Assembly: GCA_003427395.1 (NCBI GenBank) | Contig: BFEA01000217.1 | Span: forward strand, 1,241,872 to 1,305,871 | Source: Chara braunii | Taxonomy: Eukaryota; Streptophyta; Charophyceae; Charales; Characeae | Reading direction: 5' to 3' | DNA length: 64,000 bases | In this document: positions 1 through 11,835 of the stretch, piece by piece | Position numbering within the stretch: the first letter of the stretch is position 1 | Layout: each line of letters starts with the position of its first letter | Notes under the pieces: model-generated | What the model was told of the DNA's origin: nothing | The model's input: only the letters and a program-made list of their open reading frames with translations | The model's database searches: none | Position numbers and translations under genes: made by a program

Positions 1-1168
1 GTAACGAGACGTGGTAGACATCGTGCACACGAGCCTGACGTAGGTAGTCGGACAACTTTACACAGAAGCTGACCGGGCTTGAAGTCGTATCAGAACTGAC
101 GACCTGGAGAATGGGGCATGGGCCAAAGAAGTGACGCCGAAACTTGCGAAGCGTGTCCACTTCGAGCTGTAATTAGTGGGCGTCGATAAGCACATCATCA
201 CCGACTTTGAATGGATGATCCATTCTCGATTGGTTCGCATATGAGGCAATGAGAGTCTGGGAAGCGGCTATGTGCTCTTGCGTGGTCTTCATGATCGACG
301 TCATGCGTGCAACCCAATCATCCAGCGTTGGACAACTCGTGTTAGGGTGCATCTGTGACGGTCGAAGGAAGTCCGCGGGAACACAAGGATGATAGGCGAG
401 GTCGCAATAGTAAGGCGACATCCCCATGGCTGGCGAGATGACATGGTTGTAGGCTATCTCCGCGTGGGCAAGATGGAGATTCCACTACTGGTCATCACGA
501 ACAATCTTTCAGAGAATATCTCGGAGAGTCATGTCCGTGACCTCGGTCTGACCATTAGTCTGGGGATGGTAAGACGAGGAGAAGCGGAGTTGGGTGCCAT
601 ACACCTCGTGGAGTCGTCGGTAGAATCGGCTGGTATAGCGTGGGTCACGGTCAGATATGATGCTCAGATGTAAGCCGTGGTCCCGCACGACTCGGTCAAA
701 CACAATATCGGCGACCTCACATGCACTGATGGCATAGCAGCACGGAACAAAGCGTGCTCGCTTCGTGAAGCGGTCGACGACGACTAAGATAGCATCATGA
801 CCGCGGGGGGTCGGGAGACGAAGAGAACCGATAAAGTCCATCGAGATGGACTGCCAACGACCCTCAAAAGTAGGAAGAGGGTGGAGCAAACCTCAAGGCA
901 GGCGGTTCGCATTGTTCACCTCCTGACAGGTGGGACACTCTGCAACGTAGTCCTTTACAAAGTCCTTGTGCTTCAGCCAGACGTATAGGTGGCTCACACG
1001 AGCCAACGTCTTGTGGAAGCCCATATAACCGACGACTGTCTGGTCATGGAACTCTGCTACTACTTGGACACGTAGTTGTCCAATGGAAGAAACGCAAATA
1101 CGGGGCTCTCTGGTGCCCTGTGAACCGTGCCAGTACACAAGACCGTTGTCCCCGAGAGAGTAGTTCAT
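1..1168 (-). pseudogene. Integrase of element A, broken, runs off window start
   Basis: Minus-strand pieces at 893-1168, 509-889, 173-427 and below together make a Ty3-type integrase, which inserts the reverse-transcribed cDNA into the chromosome. 893-1168 has the N-terminal zinc-binding region, ending with C-P-T-C; the His residues are partly altered. 509-889 is the catalytic core with D in MDFIGSL, D in SDRDPRYTSRF and E in NGQTEVTD, so the DDE triad is present. 173-427 holds the GMSPYY and VGDDVLID region, then an in-frame stop after DAH. The same frame continues to about base 1 and shows the VHDVYHVS stretch usual near the integrase C-terminus. The pieces lie in different frames or are split by stops, so no intact protein is made. 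Confidence 0.85.
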
Positions 1169-1501
1169 GACGGTGTTGCCAATCCGAAGGGTCGCATGGA
1201 TGTCGCGCTAGTCTAGGCAGTGGTGGTACTGAGTGAGAAACTCGTCGATCACCGAGTGGTGGACGGTGGTGACCGAGATGGCAACGAGCTGGATCTGCTC
1301 TAGATTATGGTTAGGGCGTCGGGATAAGGCATCTGCGACCCGATTGGTCTCACCCTTGATGTTCTCAGTGGCGAAACTAAACTCAGATAGGTCGCACCGC
1401 TAGTGAGCCTGTCGAGGAGTAAGCTTCGGCTTTGTCAGAAAAGTATGGACAACAGAGTTGTCCGTGCGCAGCGTGAATGGTGCCCCATGCAGGTAGTGAC
1501 G

Positions 1502-3011
1502 CTAGTGCCGAGTGGCATAAACTACTGCGAGAACCTCACGTTCATCAACAGTGTAGTTTATCTCGGCGGGCAGGAGTTGACGGGAGTAGAAGGCTATCAA
1601 ACAATCAACTGAGCGAGACTTGACAGTGCCGTCCTCGACGATGGTAGGAGAATAGTCAATAGAAGGCTCGTCAGTAGCTGAACGAGTTGGCGTTAGACGT
1701 GAAGCCGTGGTAGGGGTAGGGGGTGGGAAGCGAGGGATGCGAGGATGAGAGGAATCAGGAGAGGAGGGAAAAATATGAGAAATCACTGCTCCTACAATAA
1801 AGTCTGATGCATTGGTGGTAAGGATAGAAGGGCGCTCAAAATAGAGTAGGTGAAGAATCGGTGCACATGTCACCGCCTTCTTGAGGGCGTGAAAGGTGTT
1901 CTCGTGGAGGGGTGTCCAAGCCCATGGGGGGTTCCTCCGGAGGAGGGTGGAGGTAAGGACGTAAGAATACCTAGCGTCTCCCTGGAAGGAGTTACTATGG
2001 TAACTAACGAGGCCTAATAAACTGTGAAGCTGCTTGGCGGATGTGGGGACGGGCCATTCCGCAATAGCAGTGATCTTCGCATTGTCTATGTGGAGACCCC
2101 GGTCAGACACGTAGTGTCCTAAGAAATCCACTTTGTGTAGGGCAAAGCGGCACTTGCTCAACTTGGCATAAAAGTCATGTCCGAGCAAGCGGTCAAGGAC
2201 GTCGCGGAGACGTCTGAGATGCTCCTCAAGGGTACGACTTAGATTAGGATAACGTTGAGGTAGACGAGAACGTACTGCTCCAGGATGTCCCTGAAGATGT
2301 CGTTCATCGCCCTCTGGAAGGTAGCAGGTGCGTTGGTGAGGCCGAATGACATCATTGTAACTCGTAGTGGCCGAAGCGAGATCGGAACGTTGTCTTTGCC
2401 TGGTCCGCTGCGGTAACGCGAATCTGATGGTAACCGCTACGAAGATCAATCTTCGTAACGAAGCGGTTGCCTGCTAGGCGGTTGAACAGCTCGTTGGAAC
2501 GAGGCATGGGGTAACTATTATGAACCGTGTAGCGGTTGAGACCACGATAGTCGATGCAGAGATGAAAAATTTCATCCGCTTTGCGAGCAAAAAGGACGGG
2601 TGCACCCCACGGGGAGTTGTTGGGTCTAATAAAACCCAGTCTCAGGAGCTCCTTAAGCTAACGCTTGAGTTCAGTGGCCTCGGGGATCGAGAGTTTGTAG
2701 GGTGCCTGGAGGTGAACACGATAGTCAGGCACAAGCTGGATGGAGTGCTCGACGTCGCGCATCGGTGGGATGCCGGCATACGAGAACGACGATGGGAAAA
2801 CGTTGTGGTACTCTCCAATGAGGTCGCGAACTGCGGGCTCCAGGTCGGCCGTATAGCGCGCGAGTTCCTCATCGCCAGTGTCAATGCGTGACGACGGGGT
2901 GGACTTGACGGACGACGGAGGGAGGGAAGTAGAGATAAACGCCATGGAGATAGGAGGACCTGGCTCCAGAGAGATGAGCTCGGCGTTTGGACAAGGTGGA
3001 TCATAGTACAA
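1502..3011 (-). pseudogene. Reverse transcriptase and RNase H of element A, broken
   Basis: The polymerase copies element RNA into DNA and RNase H removes the RNA. 2658-3011 carries the entry to RT (EYHNVFPSSF then PPMRDVEHSIQL). From about 2640 down to 2380, motif A is readable as [13 protein letters not shown] with its catalytic Asp. A stop and frame change follow near 2365. [15 protein letters not shown] then appears, but the YLDD catalytic box is YLNV at 2251-2262, followed by a stop. 1502-2449 contains KCRFALHKVDFLGHYVS and the RNase H region with TNASDFIVGAVIS, FYSRQL and EREVLAVVYA. Between the TNASD block and FYSRQL lies a Ser/Pro/Thr-rich spacer of about 60 residues. Loss of both Asp residues in the YLDD box makes this RT inactive. 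Confidence 0.87.
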
Positions 3012-3024
3012 TAAATCCGTAATG

Positions 3025-3630
3025 TTAACGGTGATGTCGTCCTATTGAATGAAGTGGAAGAATTGTCGAGGCGAGGTGACGGTGATAATAGAAGATGGGC
3101 GCGGAAGGCTCCGGGGAAGGAGGATTGGGGCGTGGTGTCGCAGTGGTACATATGAAAGGTACGCGATACGTTTGTCCACACGTCGTTCTGAGAACAAGAG
3201 TGTTGGTTGCCCAATCGGTCTCGGTGCTACGAAACCTACGAGACCATGGAGTACTGAGAATGAAGTCGTATCCCGTCTCTGTCACATCGAAATATGCAGA
3301 GGAGCGGTGGCGATGAGACGTCGGGGGACGATCAATCGGCTCCAGAGTGAGAAAGAACGGGAGGTAGGTGATCGTCTGATCGAAGAAGCGCTGAGTCTTG
3401 TCATCCCCTAGGGTGACGGAGATGGGAGTCAAAGACCCTATCGTGGGTAAGCGGGCTTCTTTCACCACACGTGGGTGAATAAAGTCGCCCTGAGAACTGG
3501 AATCCCACAGTGCTGAGTACACCCTCGTGGAGGTCCCTAGTCGTACTGTAATGATCTGGAGGGTGCGATCAGAGTCAGAGAGGATGGCGAGAAGGCGACT
3601 CAGTGCAGCGACATGGAGGGTGAGTCGCAC
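3025..3630 (-). pseudogene. Retropepsin-like protease of element A
   Basis: The open stretch of about 201 residues lies between Gag and RT, where the aspartic protease of Ty3 elements sits. ALWDSSSQGDFIHPRVVKEA near residues 40-60 aligns with the usual ALIDSGA-x-GNFI active-site loop, but the D-S/T-G triad has become D-S-S. FILSTPWSRRF near residue 120 fits the second conserved strand (usually ILGxxWL). The family works as a dimer that cuts the Gag-Pol polyprotein. With Gly replaced I expect no activity. The start codon is internal to what was a longer polyprotein, so the boundary is only where the open frame begins. Confidence 0.7.
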
Positions 3631-3832
3631 CTGACGAGCCTAGAGCATGCTCAAGTCTAGAAGGGAGGACACAACGTCCTCGCGAGTCGCAAGCTTCTCG
3701 CTGCAACGGGCTGAGCGAATGGCTCGCCACGTCGGTAGTCACGGAGAGGTAAGAGGGGAGACAGTGGTCTGCGGAGGCGCAGACGGTACTGCGACAGAGG
3801 GCTGAGTACACTCTGTTGGGTCCTGCGATACC

Positions 3833-5005
3833 TCAACTCCAGTAGCGAGAGGGGCAAACAGAGACGGAGATGTCGGGAAGCCGACTACTGAGGAGGGCGC
3901 AGGTGTACACTGCACCGTGGCTAGGAGGCGCCGTCGAGATGCGAGCCGCCGGGGGGGGGAACTGAGCGTGACGCTGGCAAGAGAGCTCCGCGTAGTGGCG
4001 GTCGAGGGAGGTGGTGTAAGGGCACCGCGAGGAGGTATGACCGTCTTGATGGCAGCGCAAACACCCACGCTGGCCCAAAATGGCCGCACGCTCCTCAGCG
4101 GAAAGGACACCGTGAGGAGGGACAAAACCCCAAGGGAGGTCCTGCTGAGGAACCTCGGGGGGCGATGCGCCAGCGTGACCAGAGCGGTTGCGTGCCTGGG
4201 AGAGGGTGGAGAGGGCAAGCTGGAGGCGCTCGGCTATAGGGAGGGTAGAGTCCTCCAGGTGGTAGTGAGTGGTCTCGAAGAGGTCGAGGCCGTCGCCATG
4301 GTCACCCTTCAGTGACAACGGGGCAACAACGTCCTGCTCACCATACTCGAGCGCGCTGAAGTGGCGTGAGAAGTGACGGCCCTGCTGTGCGGAACGGCGG
4401 GGACGAACGTGGAAACGGGAACGGTGCGGGAAACTGCCATGAGAGGAGGAGGGAGCGTAACCAGTACACTGAGGCTGGGAGGAGGAAGTGGGTTGAAGAC
4501 GGGCCCGCATTCGTTGATGGGCCCTGGCGGCCTCGTAAGCTTGCAGGGCCGATGTGAAGTCATATCACCATAACTCGGTGCAGTACTCAAGGGGGAGGCT
4601 GACCAAGAAATGATCGATGAGGGCAGTCTCGGGGAGGAACGCCACATCACAAATGAGGCGGGCGTCCTGAAAGACTTGGATGTGGTGGTCCAGGCCGGCA
4701 GTGCTACCAGAGCCGGACCAGCGTGTACTAACGACACGCTCGAAGACGTAAGTCGCGTCATGTCGAGTTCCGAAGCGATTTTTGAGGAACGCCTGAAAAT
4801 CCATAAAGGTCGGGGTCCGACCCTCACGAAGGGAGTGAGTGTACAAATCCTCCCAGACGTCGAAAGGACCGCCACGCAGGCGCGTGGAGAGGTGAACCAC
4901 CCACGTGTCGGGTGGAACGCCCATGAGCTGGATCGTGCGGGTGGCAGACTGCAACCACCGAGACATGCGTATCCCTGTACCATCATCCAAGGAAATGTCC
5001 ATCAA
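3833..5005 (-). pseudogene. Gag (capsid and CCHC nucleocapsid) of element A
   Basis: 4565-5005 encodes the capsid-type region: WLQSATRTIQLMGVPPDTW, then WEDLYTHSL and FMDFQAFLKNRFG, the pattern of Ty3 retrotransposon Gag. 3833-4510 lies in another frame and ends with a zinc knuckle, C-L-R-C-H-Q-D-G-H-T-S-S-R-C (CX2CX4HX4C), near 4024-4072. Gag packages element RNA in the virus-like particle. At least one frameshift separates capsid from knuckle. Overlapping Pro/Ser-rich open frames at 3739-6224 look like composition rather than genes. Confidence 0.78.
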
Positions 5006-6388
5006 GCGGACTAGTGGTGCGCCACCGTTTTGGCGGCTAGGAGATCGAGGAGCAGAGGCCTACGCTACGGCTGAGTAAGTCGGCGCAGGTCCTGGAGAAG
5101 GGGGCGCAACTGACTGTACGCTCGGGCCGCATAGGGGAGCGGCAAGGGCAACAACGGCAGGCTGCGAGGGAGTTGCGGTAGACGAGGTCGCAGCAATCAA
5201 GGGAGTAGGAAGGATGTAGAATGGGGGTGGAAGGGGTGCAGGGCGGGGGAAGCGAGCCTGTATAGATGGAAGAGTAGAGGAAGAAGGGGGTGCGCTCGAA
5301 GGCGTGGCCACCTGTGATGGTAGGGGTAATTGAAGGCGTAAGAGGGCGAGGTCGGGCCGAATTTAGGCCAGCTCGGTCTCAAGACGGCAGACATAGATCG
5401 AGCGAGGAGTAGTAGGAGGAGGAGTGGGGGAAGTAGACAAATGAATGGCGCAGGGCATCCCATAAGGGGGAGAGCCAGGTGGCGAGGTGGTCATGTGAAG
5501 AAGCGGGGTACCCGGAAAAGCTGAGACCATGGTAGCGGGTTGTGGTCCCGTGGCTGTAGTAACCGAAATCTGGGCAGATGCGCCCGTAGAGTGAGGGGAA
5601 GGTCTGCCTCGTGGCGGCCGTCGTGCTAGGAGCGTGGACGGTCAACAAAATAATCGGGTTGACAGCATCGGAGGAGGAAGCTCCGCCGTGACCACCATGT
5701 CGGAGGACGGGGGACCCAGACTGGGAGCCAGGGGAAGAGAGAGAGTGGGGAGAGGAAGGACGACCAGCATTCTGGAGTTGCTGCAGGCCAGCGGCAACTT
5801 AAAGAGTCGCCGACTACGCCTGTAAGGGCACAAGGAGGGAGGTGAGGAGGGTATGCAGATCCCCTTGGGGCTGATGGCCCTGGTCCACCGACACGGGTAT
5901 GGAGCCCAGTGCCGAGGTCGTCGCCACGTCGACAGTTTGTGACACGCCGTCGACCATGGGGAGGTAACGTGCCGGACTGGAGGGGGCCAGAGGAGGTCCA
6001 CGTGAGCAGAGGGCGTAGGGGGGGTTCCGCAGTAGAAAGCAACGGGCGACGCTAGTGAGTCGAGCGCGGGCGCTCGCAAAGGGGGAAGGGTGACTCAAAT
6101 CTAGAGTGCCCGAATGAAAAGGGGAAGTAGACGGGGTTGGGAGAACCCTAAACCTTAGAAAAATCCTAAAAAAACCGTAACCGAGGTTTGAGTGGTTAGG
6201 GTAAGGTATTTGTGACCTAGTCAAGAAAAGAGAATAGCAACCATGAAGGAGGAGGGAAAAATAAAAATAAATAAAAAATAAAAATTTGAGAGAAAAATAA
6301 AAATAAATAAATCAATAAATAATAAAAATAGTTAAAGAAATAAGTAAACAAAATGTGAAGAGAGAAATAATATTTATTTTTTTGGAAT

Positions 6389-6712
6389 TTTCGGCAGCAT
6401 TTTCCTACCCCCCATGGGGTCACCAATGTGCCAAGGGGAAGGAGAGACCAAGATAAGCACACTAAGTTTCAAAATGCCGAACATTAAAAAATTCAAAGAA
6501 TAAATAAAGATAATAAAGAAATAAAAAAATGAGGAGGTAGAGAGTGAAGAGAGACTAAGTGTTGAATTTTTCAAAAATTCGCCAGTATGTCGTTACCCCC
6601 ATAGGGTCGAAGTGTGCCAGCAAGGATATGACTAAGTAAGATGGAGAGAGTGGGGGAAAAAAAAAAAAATCGGCAGCACTTCGTTACCCCCACGGGGTCA
6701 AAAATGTGTTCC
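6389..6712. repeat. Three-copy degenerate repeat with a CCCC-YGGGG palindrome
   Basis: A block reading GGCAGC/GCCAGT...TTACCCCCAYGGGGTCA...TGTG occurs around 6391-6430, 6580-6618 and 6671-6707. Each copy is followed by purine-rich DNA containing a GACTAAG or CACTAAG word. Spacing is about 185 and 90 bp. Function unknown. Confidence 0.6.
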
Positions 6713-6759
6713 GAGAACGGAAATAACTAAGTCCTACCAGATATAGAGTACAAGCGGTT

Positions 6760-7345
6760 ATATAGTAGCTGAAAATTCAGGAATGAAAATTCAAAAGTGA
6801 GAGTTATGGGCAGTCTGAAAATCCTGAATGGTCCTGAAGTGGTGAAAGGTCCGAATACCCTGAAAACCANNTGTTTAGGCAGGCTGCATCCTGAAGTGGT
6901 GAAGGGTGTCCTGAAGTGGTCAAGTGAGAGTTTTTGGCAGTCTGAAAATCCTGAATGGTCCTGAAGTGGTGAAAGGTCCGAAGACCCTGAAAACCACCTG
7001 TTTAGGCAGGCTGCATCCTGAAGTGGTGAAGGGTGTCCTGAAGTGGTCAAGTGAGAGTTTTTGGCAGTCTGAAAATCCTGAATGGTCCTGAAGTGGTGAA
7101 AGGTCCGAAGACCATGAAAACCACCCTTCACCACTTGAGGATGCAGCCTGCCTGCCTAAACATGTGGTTTTCAGGGTCTTCGGAGCTTTCACCACTTCAG
7201 GACCATTCATGATTTTCAGACCTGAATGGTCGTGAAGTGGTGAAAGGTCCGAAGACCTTGAAAACCACCTGTTTAGGTAGGCTGCATCCTGAAGTGGTGA
7301 AGGGTGTTCTGAAGAGGTGATGAAAAATACGACTGTTGTTAACCT
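6760..7345. repeat. Foldback-type dispersed repeat, copy 1
   Basis: Built from a module of about 65-130 bp containing CCTGAAGTGGTGAAAGGTC and AAAACCACCTGTTTAGGCAG. The module is repeated head to tail four or more times and also present inverted around 7120-7200, so the DNA can fold back. A second copy sits at 13108-13555 with the same outer sequences (AAGCGGTTAT at one side, ACTGTTGTTAACCTTCTCTC at the other). Shared ends in two unrelated places mark it as a mobile or dispersed repeat. It carries no coding capacity; the long open frames across it are translations of the repeat. Confidence 0.75.
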
Positions 7346-8777
7346 TCTCTCATATAGAGATGCCGTAGAAGGAAAAAAATAAATAAATCAAATTTCAGAA
7401 TTAAAAAAAATAATAATAATAAATTGGACAATGAGAAAGGAGGTAGAAAAAAGAAGAGAATTCGAATTTTGAAGAAATAAAAAATTTAAATAAAAAAAAA
7501 AACAAAAAGAAGAAAAACAGTAAAAGTTTCGAAGTTGGGGGGGGGAAGGGGATGAAAAAGTGAAGAAGTAAGAGAGAAGTAAGTGAGAAACAAAAAAGGA
7601 TGGAAGTGGAAGGTGGGGAAATGATGAGGTTGGAGCTGAGGGAGAGGAGGGTGAGAGAATGGGAGAGAAAGGGATGAGAAAGGTGGAGAGGGATCAAGAA
7701 GCAAAGAGAAAAGAGGAGAAAAGAAAAAAAAAAAAATGACCAAAATAAAGTAAAATAGTGGGTGGTAGGAGAAAAAGTGGGGTGGGGAAGGTAAAAAGAG
7801 GAAGGGAAAAAAACAGTAGAATGTGAGGGGAAAAGAAGGGGTTGAGAATTAAAATAAGAAGGAGAGAAGGAGAAAGTTAAGAAAGGTGGGGAGAGGGGTA
7901 TGAGCAGTGAAAGTGATTAGAGGAAAGTGCGTGAGGAAGAAGAGGAAGAAGTAGAGGGGGTGAGTAAGAGGAGAGAGAAAAGGTAGAGAAAGTGGATTAG
8001 TAGCGAGAGGGAAGAGGGAGGTGATACCTGGACCTTGGTGCCTCCAAGGGCGCAAGGTATACCAAGACCAGGAGGGTCTTGGCATGTGCTGCAGCAAGCC
8101 AGCTGATAAGAGAGAGGGGGCTGAGATCTTGATCAGCCCCTAGCAGCAGTACTGTAGATCCAGAATGTGCTGTGTGACCAGACCCTCACCAGTCTAGAGC
8201 AGCCCCTTGATCAGGGGGGTCGTCAGTTCCACAACAAGTTGTCATGTGGCACTGCAGATGACCACGTGCACGGACAGCAGCAGCCACGGGGGGGAGCAAA
8301 TAGCAGCCCGACCCTTACTGCCCTGCTGGTCGGTGCTCGCCGCTCACTGCTAGAGGGGGGGGGGTAAATAGCTGGCACAACACTTTTTCAACACCAGCGT
8401 GTCGCAATACATAGCCATACACACACTGTGGCCAGTGTGTTATGGCAGCAGCTACGCACGTGCATGGCCTGCAACTGCCTAAGTTCAAACCCTGACAGCA
8501 ACATGCATTCCGGATCTTGGTGATAAACAATCTGGGAGTGGGGCGGGGCAGCGGGGCAGCCTGGGCACGTGGCACGTACGTGTGCGGCGGTCTTGGTCCT
8601 GATGCTTGCGCGCACACGTCGTTGCTCTGTCTCTCTTTTCTCGCCACGTGTTACTTCTTCTATGCTGCACTTTTCGTCACGTTTTTCCACTGTTTTTCAC
8701 TGGAAACGGTCGAAAAATAGCCAAAAAACCCTATGTCGAGTTTTGTTGTATTTCCTGCTATGCAGTGTGGTGGGTGG

Positions 8778-8798
8778 GAGCGGGGAACGTTCCCGCTC
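8778..8798. other. Palindrome beside the primer-binding site
   Basis: GGGAACGTTCCC (8783-8794) is a perfect 12-bp palindrome. It extends to GAGC/GCTC with one extra G and overlaps the end of the PBS. In retroviruses, palindromic loops just downstream of the PBS can start RNA dimerisation; that role here is inference. Confidence 0.5.
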
Positions 8799-8806
8799 TG
8801 ATACCA
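8795..8806 (-). promoter_or_regulatory. Primer-binding site, initiator methionine tRNA
   Basis: On the minus strand this reads TGGTATCAGAGC, the exact complement of the 3' end of plant initiator tRNA-Met and the commonest PBS in plant LTR elements. One base separates it from the end of the LTR. It fixes both the LTR boundary and the element orientation. Confidence 0.93.
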
Positions 8807-8807
8807 G

Positions 8808-9116
8808 TGTGGCGGACCCACCAGGTGAGATGCTCCGCCTGGGATAGAGATGGAGATGGAGGATGAGGGTGGAGCAAGATGGCACAACGTTGCTCCCACG
8901 CGAGACTCCAACGCACGTACTCCAAACTGTGCGAGTGTAGAATAACCCAAAGTACAGACTCTGGCTTGGGTATACCCCAGCGGACTGACTGGACTCGACT
9001 GGACTGGCTGGTATCGACAGAGGTACCGGCCTAGACTGGACTACCCCGAATACAACACAGGCTTGTGAGAACAGGCCAAGGGGCTGGTCTCAAAAGCCAA
9101 CCAGAGGTCCGCTACA
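8808..9116 (-). repeat. 5' LTR of element A (309 bp)
   Basis: The ends form an 11-bp terminal inverted repeat with one mismatch: TGTGGCGGACC at 8808 and GGTCCGCTACA ending at 9116. Together with the adjacent PBS this delimits a short LTR starting TG and ending CA on the minus strand. The partner LTR is outside the window. The base after it (9117 on) begins ATAAT, the candidate target-site duplication, which cannot be checked here. Confidence 0.88.
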
Positions 9117-9864
9117 ATAATACACCCTCATCCTTGATGCACCCGACCGGGAAATATATCTTGTACACATTCGGAACGGGTCAAAGAAAAAGAAGAATGA
9201 GCAAGATTTCTGAGGAGAGAGGGAGAAAGGAAGGGAGAGAGAGAGATAAAAAAAAAGGGTGGGGAGGAGATAAAAACATACCTGGTGTATGCCGACGGTT
9301 TGCATTGGTGGTGATTCACGTACATTGGTCTTCAACTTCAATGTGATCTTGTTGCCCAAATGTAGATAGATTAGGTAGAAAGAGTAGTGTAGGCTCGGTG
9401 CTGGGCGCCAATCAGTAGGAGCGACGTTGGATACTATGTGGATGTGACCGGAGAGCATCGACTTTGACACTATCGCTCTTGTTTGGATAGTATCTCGATG
9501 ATGCATTTTGCTGACTGTCTCGACTAGAGAGTGGTTTTGCAATTTGGATTTTTTTTTACTGCTCTCGCTTGCATTCCTTACAGTTCATGATTGAGTTTTT
9601 GAATCCGACTGTAATAACGGTCAAACAAGCACGAGGTGTTGAAAGTGACACAGAGGAAAGTAGGGGAAGAATGAGGTTGAGATGGAGGGACGAGGACAAT
9701 AGGAAAAGGGGAGACGAAAGCGTAAGTGCAGTCAAGTGTCACTTACCCCAAAAACAAGGCATCCTCATTTTGATAGTATCCAACCTAAAAAAAAGTTTGT
9801 AGACATTTATTATGAGTTTGTTATAAATTTGTTAATATTATACTTAATTTTATTATTATTATTA

Positions 9865-9867
<3 letters not shown>

Positions 9868-9896
<29 letters not shown>
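9868..9896. repeat. (TA)n microsatellite
   Basis: About 14 TA dinucleotides in a row, next to an ATT run at 9851-9866. Confidence 0.9.
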
Positions 9897-11785
9897 TCGA
9901 TGATGTAAGTGAGCGTGTACGACGAGGATGGAGGAAGATGGAAACGAGGGGGCAAAGGGAAGGAGACATAGATAGCGAGGGAGAAAACACAAAGGGAGTG
10001 AGAAGGAGGCGGGACGGTGTGACAGTGAAAGCTATCACACAAGGAAAACAATAACCGCACCTTCATTCTAGTGGTACTTAGTGGTACTCCAGATGCATGC
10101 AGTGAGAACATGCATTAAAAAAAGTAGGTAACAAGCATGACTACGGGCAGAGATTCTCCCGAGAGAACCAGAAGGGGAGTGGACGCTGGGAAACAGAGTA
10201 GAAACGCTAGATGATACCTCAGTGAAAGGAGTACCATGAGGCACGCTGCAATTAGGACATTCGAATCATTCATCTAGTTTTTTTATATGGGCAACTGATT
10301 AGGCTGACAGAGCACGATCTTCCCGACGAAATCGTGATTGTTGCGTATCATCTTGTGTCGAAACTGCTCGTTTTTTATCATTCTTGTCTAAGAACGTTTT
10401 TGCCTTTGTATTTGGACACGATTGCGAGCAAATGTACTCACTAGTGAATGAACCTGCGACTGCATGAATCTAAATAAGAGAGGGTGAACAACTAAATACG
10501 AGGATTGAGCATTTCTGTTAGTAGCCACTCCTCCCATCCATTTCCTTCCTTATATTTGAGTGACAATAAAGTCTGTGATTGACACATAAGCACAAACACA
10601 TGGCTTGATGACCAGGGACACTGCCGATACCAAATGCGGGGGCTTGACGCAGCGAGGCACATATTCCAGTTTATAAGACCACTGAAAATAAGTTGTTAAG
10701 ATTGTTGAATAACACTAACCACTACTATGGTTGCAGCAAACTGTAGCGCTTCCCCTAAACAATCCTACCTCGTCCTGACCATGGTAGCCCAAAAAGGTAA
10801 CTTAAACACTTGTTATTTCTATTATTGCCATAATAATTATTATTATTTTACTACGAATAAAATAGCATAACAGGGGAAGGTAAGCTTATTTCGTCAACAG
10901 AGCTGACACTACGAAAGAGAAAACAAGGAAGTAAAAGTGCAGAGTATCTGGATAACACATTGTCATGGTGGGCACGACGGAATAAACTGAGGAAAAGAAG
11001 GTCCCAGTCAAGTGGGTTTTCATACCCAATAAGTCGGGGGATAGGGAGTAGGAGAGCAGAAAAGTGGAAGAGACAAAGGTGAGCCGGGAAGGAAGAGAGA
11101 ACGTGGAGCAAGAAAGAGGAAAATATGAGAATACGTATCAGGGTTGTTGGGAAAACCTGCTTTAAGCAATAATGGATACGTACCTTAAGTTGTTGCTAGG
11201 AGTTGTATGACAGTGCACTGGGCACTATACAAGAAGAGCGACATCTACTACATTGACGCTAAGGGCGAGAAAGGTTTGTCTTGGACATTTTAGTTCGCTG
11301 CATTACTTACATTTGGCTTGCAAGAAAGAGAATGTTGCTTTCTGTTTGATACACAACTATCTGGTCATCAATGCATTTTACAATTTGGTTTTCTGTCTGT
11401 TGATCTCGTTCATTTTCCTTGTGGATGTATTCATGAGTGATCACTGTCAGATGCACCCACCATGCCAAATAGTCAAAAGTCAGGATGAACACATTTTACA
11501 AAAGTAACTATAAAGGAGAAGGGAGAAATGAGGAAAAAAAAAAAGATGAGGAAAAAGAATGAGATGAAAAAAAAAAAAAGAAAAAAAAAAAGTGGAAAAA
11601 AAAAGAGAAAATAAGGAGAAGTGAAATTGGTTGGTGAGAGAAGAGATGATTGTTATTAGCGCTTTGATGGTGTATATTTTCTTATTCTTTAGTCTTTTCA
11701 TGTTTGCAAGTGCGTTCAATTCGTATAGATTAGACAACATTATACTTCATTATGAAACTGCAAGGGTAATAACGTTAAAATTGAT

Positions 11786-11789
11786 ATTA

Positions 11790-11834
<45 letters not shown>

Positions 11835-11835
11835 C
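11786..11835. repeat. (ATT)n microsatellite
   Basis: About 16 uninterrupted ATT triplets; the open frame of repeated Tyr residues across it is an artefact. Confidence 0.9.

Larger units (their letters stand above)
5006..8777. other. Leader of element A: GC-rich Ser/Pro-coding-like DNA, then low-complexity purine tracts
   Basis: Between gag and the primer-binding site there is about 3.8 kb without a gene I can name. 5006-6220 has biased composition and overlapping Pro/Ser-rich open frames on the minus strand; part may be a diverged Gag N-terminus. 6240-6680 and 7370-8020 are A/G-rich on the plus strand. 8100-8520 is ordinary sequence with no recognised feature apart from a weak tRNA-like B-box at about 8490. 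Two unknown bases occur at 6870-6871. Confidence 0.5.
1..9116 (-). mobile_element. Ty3/gypsy LTR retrotransposon (element A), 5' part, degenerate
   Basis: Read on the minus strand this is a classical Ty3/gypsy element in the order LTR (8808-9116), primer-binding site (8795-8806), long leader, gag, protease, reverse transcriptase, RNase H, integrase. The integrase still runs at base 1, so the 3' end and 3' LTR lie outside the window. Domain order PR-RT-RH-IN is what defines the Ty3/Metaviridae type. The copy is dead: frames shift several times, the RT YxDD box reads YLNV and the protease D-S/T-G reads DSS. The ~3.8-kb leader is unusually long and includes a foldback repeat that looks inserted. 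I infer an old insertion. Confidence 0.88.

Noticed and set aside
3575-6224. Several overlapping Pro/Ser-rich minus-strand frames around gag of element A
   Set aside because: Shadows of GC-biased sequence in other frames; only the capsid and knuckle segments show Gag motifs.
8440-8520. SINE-like B box GTTCAAACC in the leader of element A
   Set aside because: A single short match without a convincing A box, poly-A tail or target duplication.
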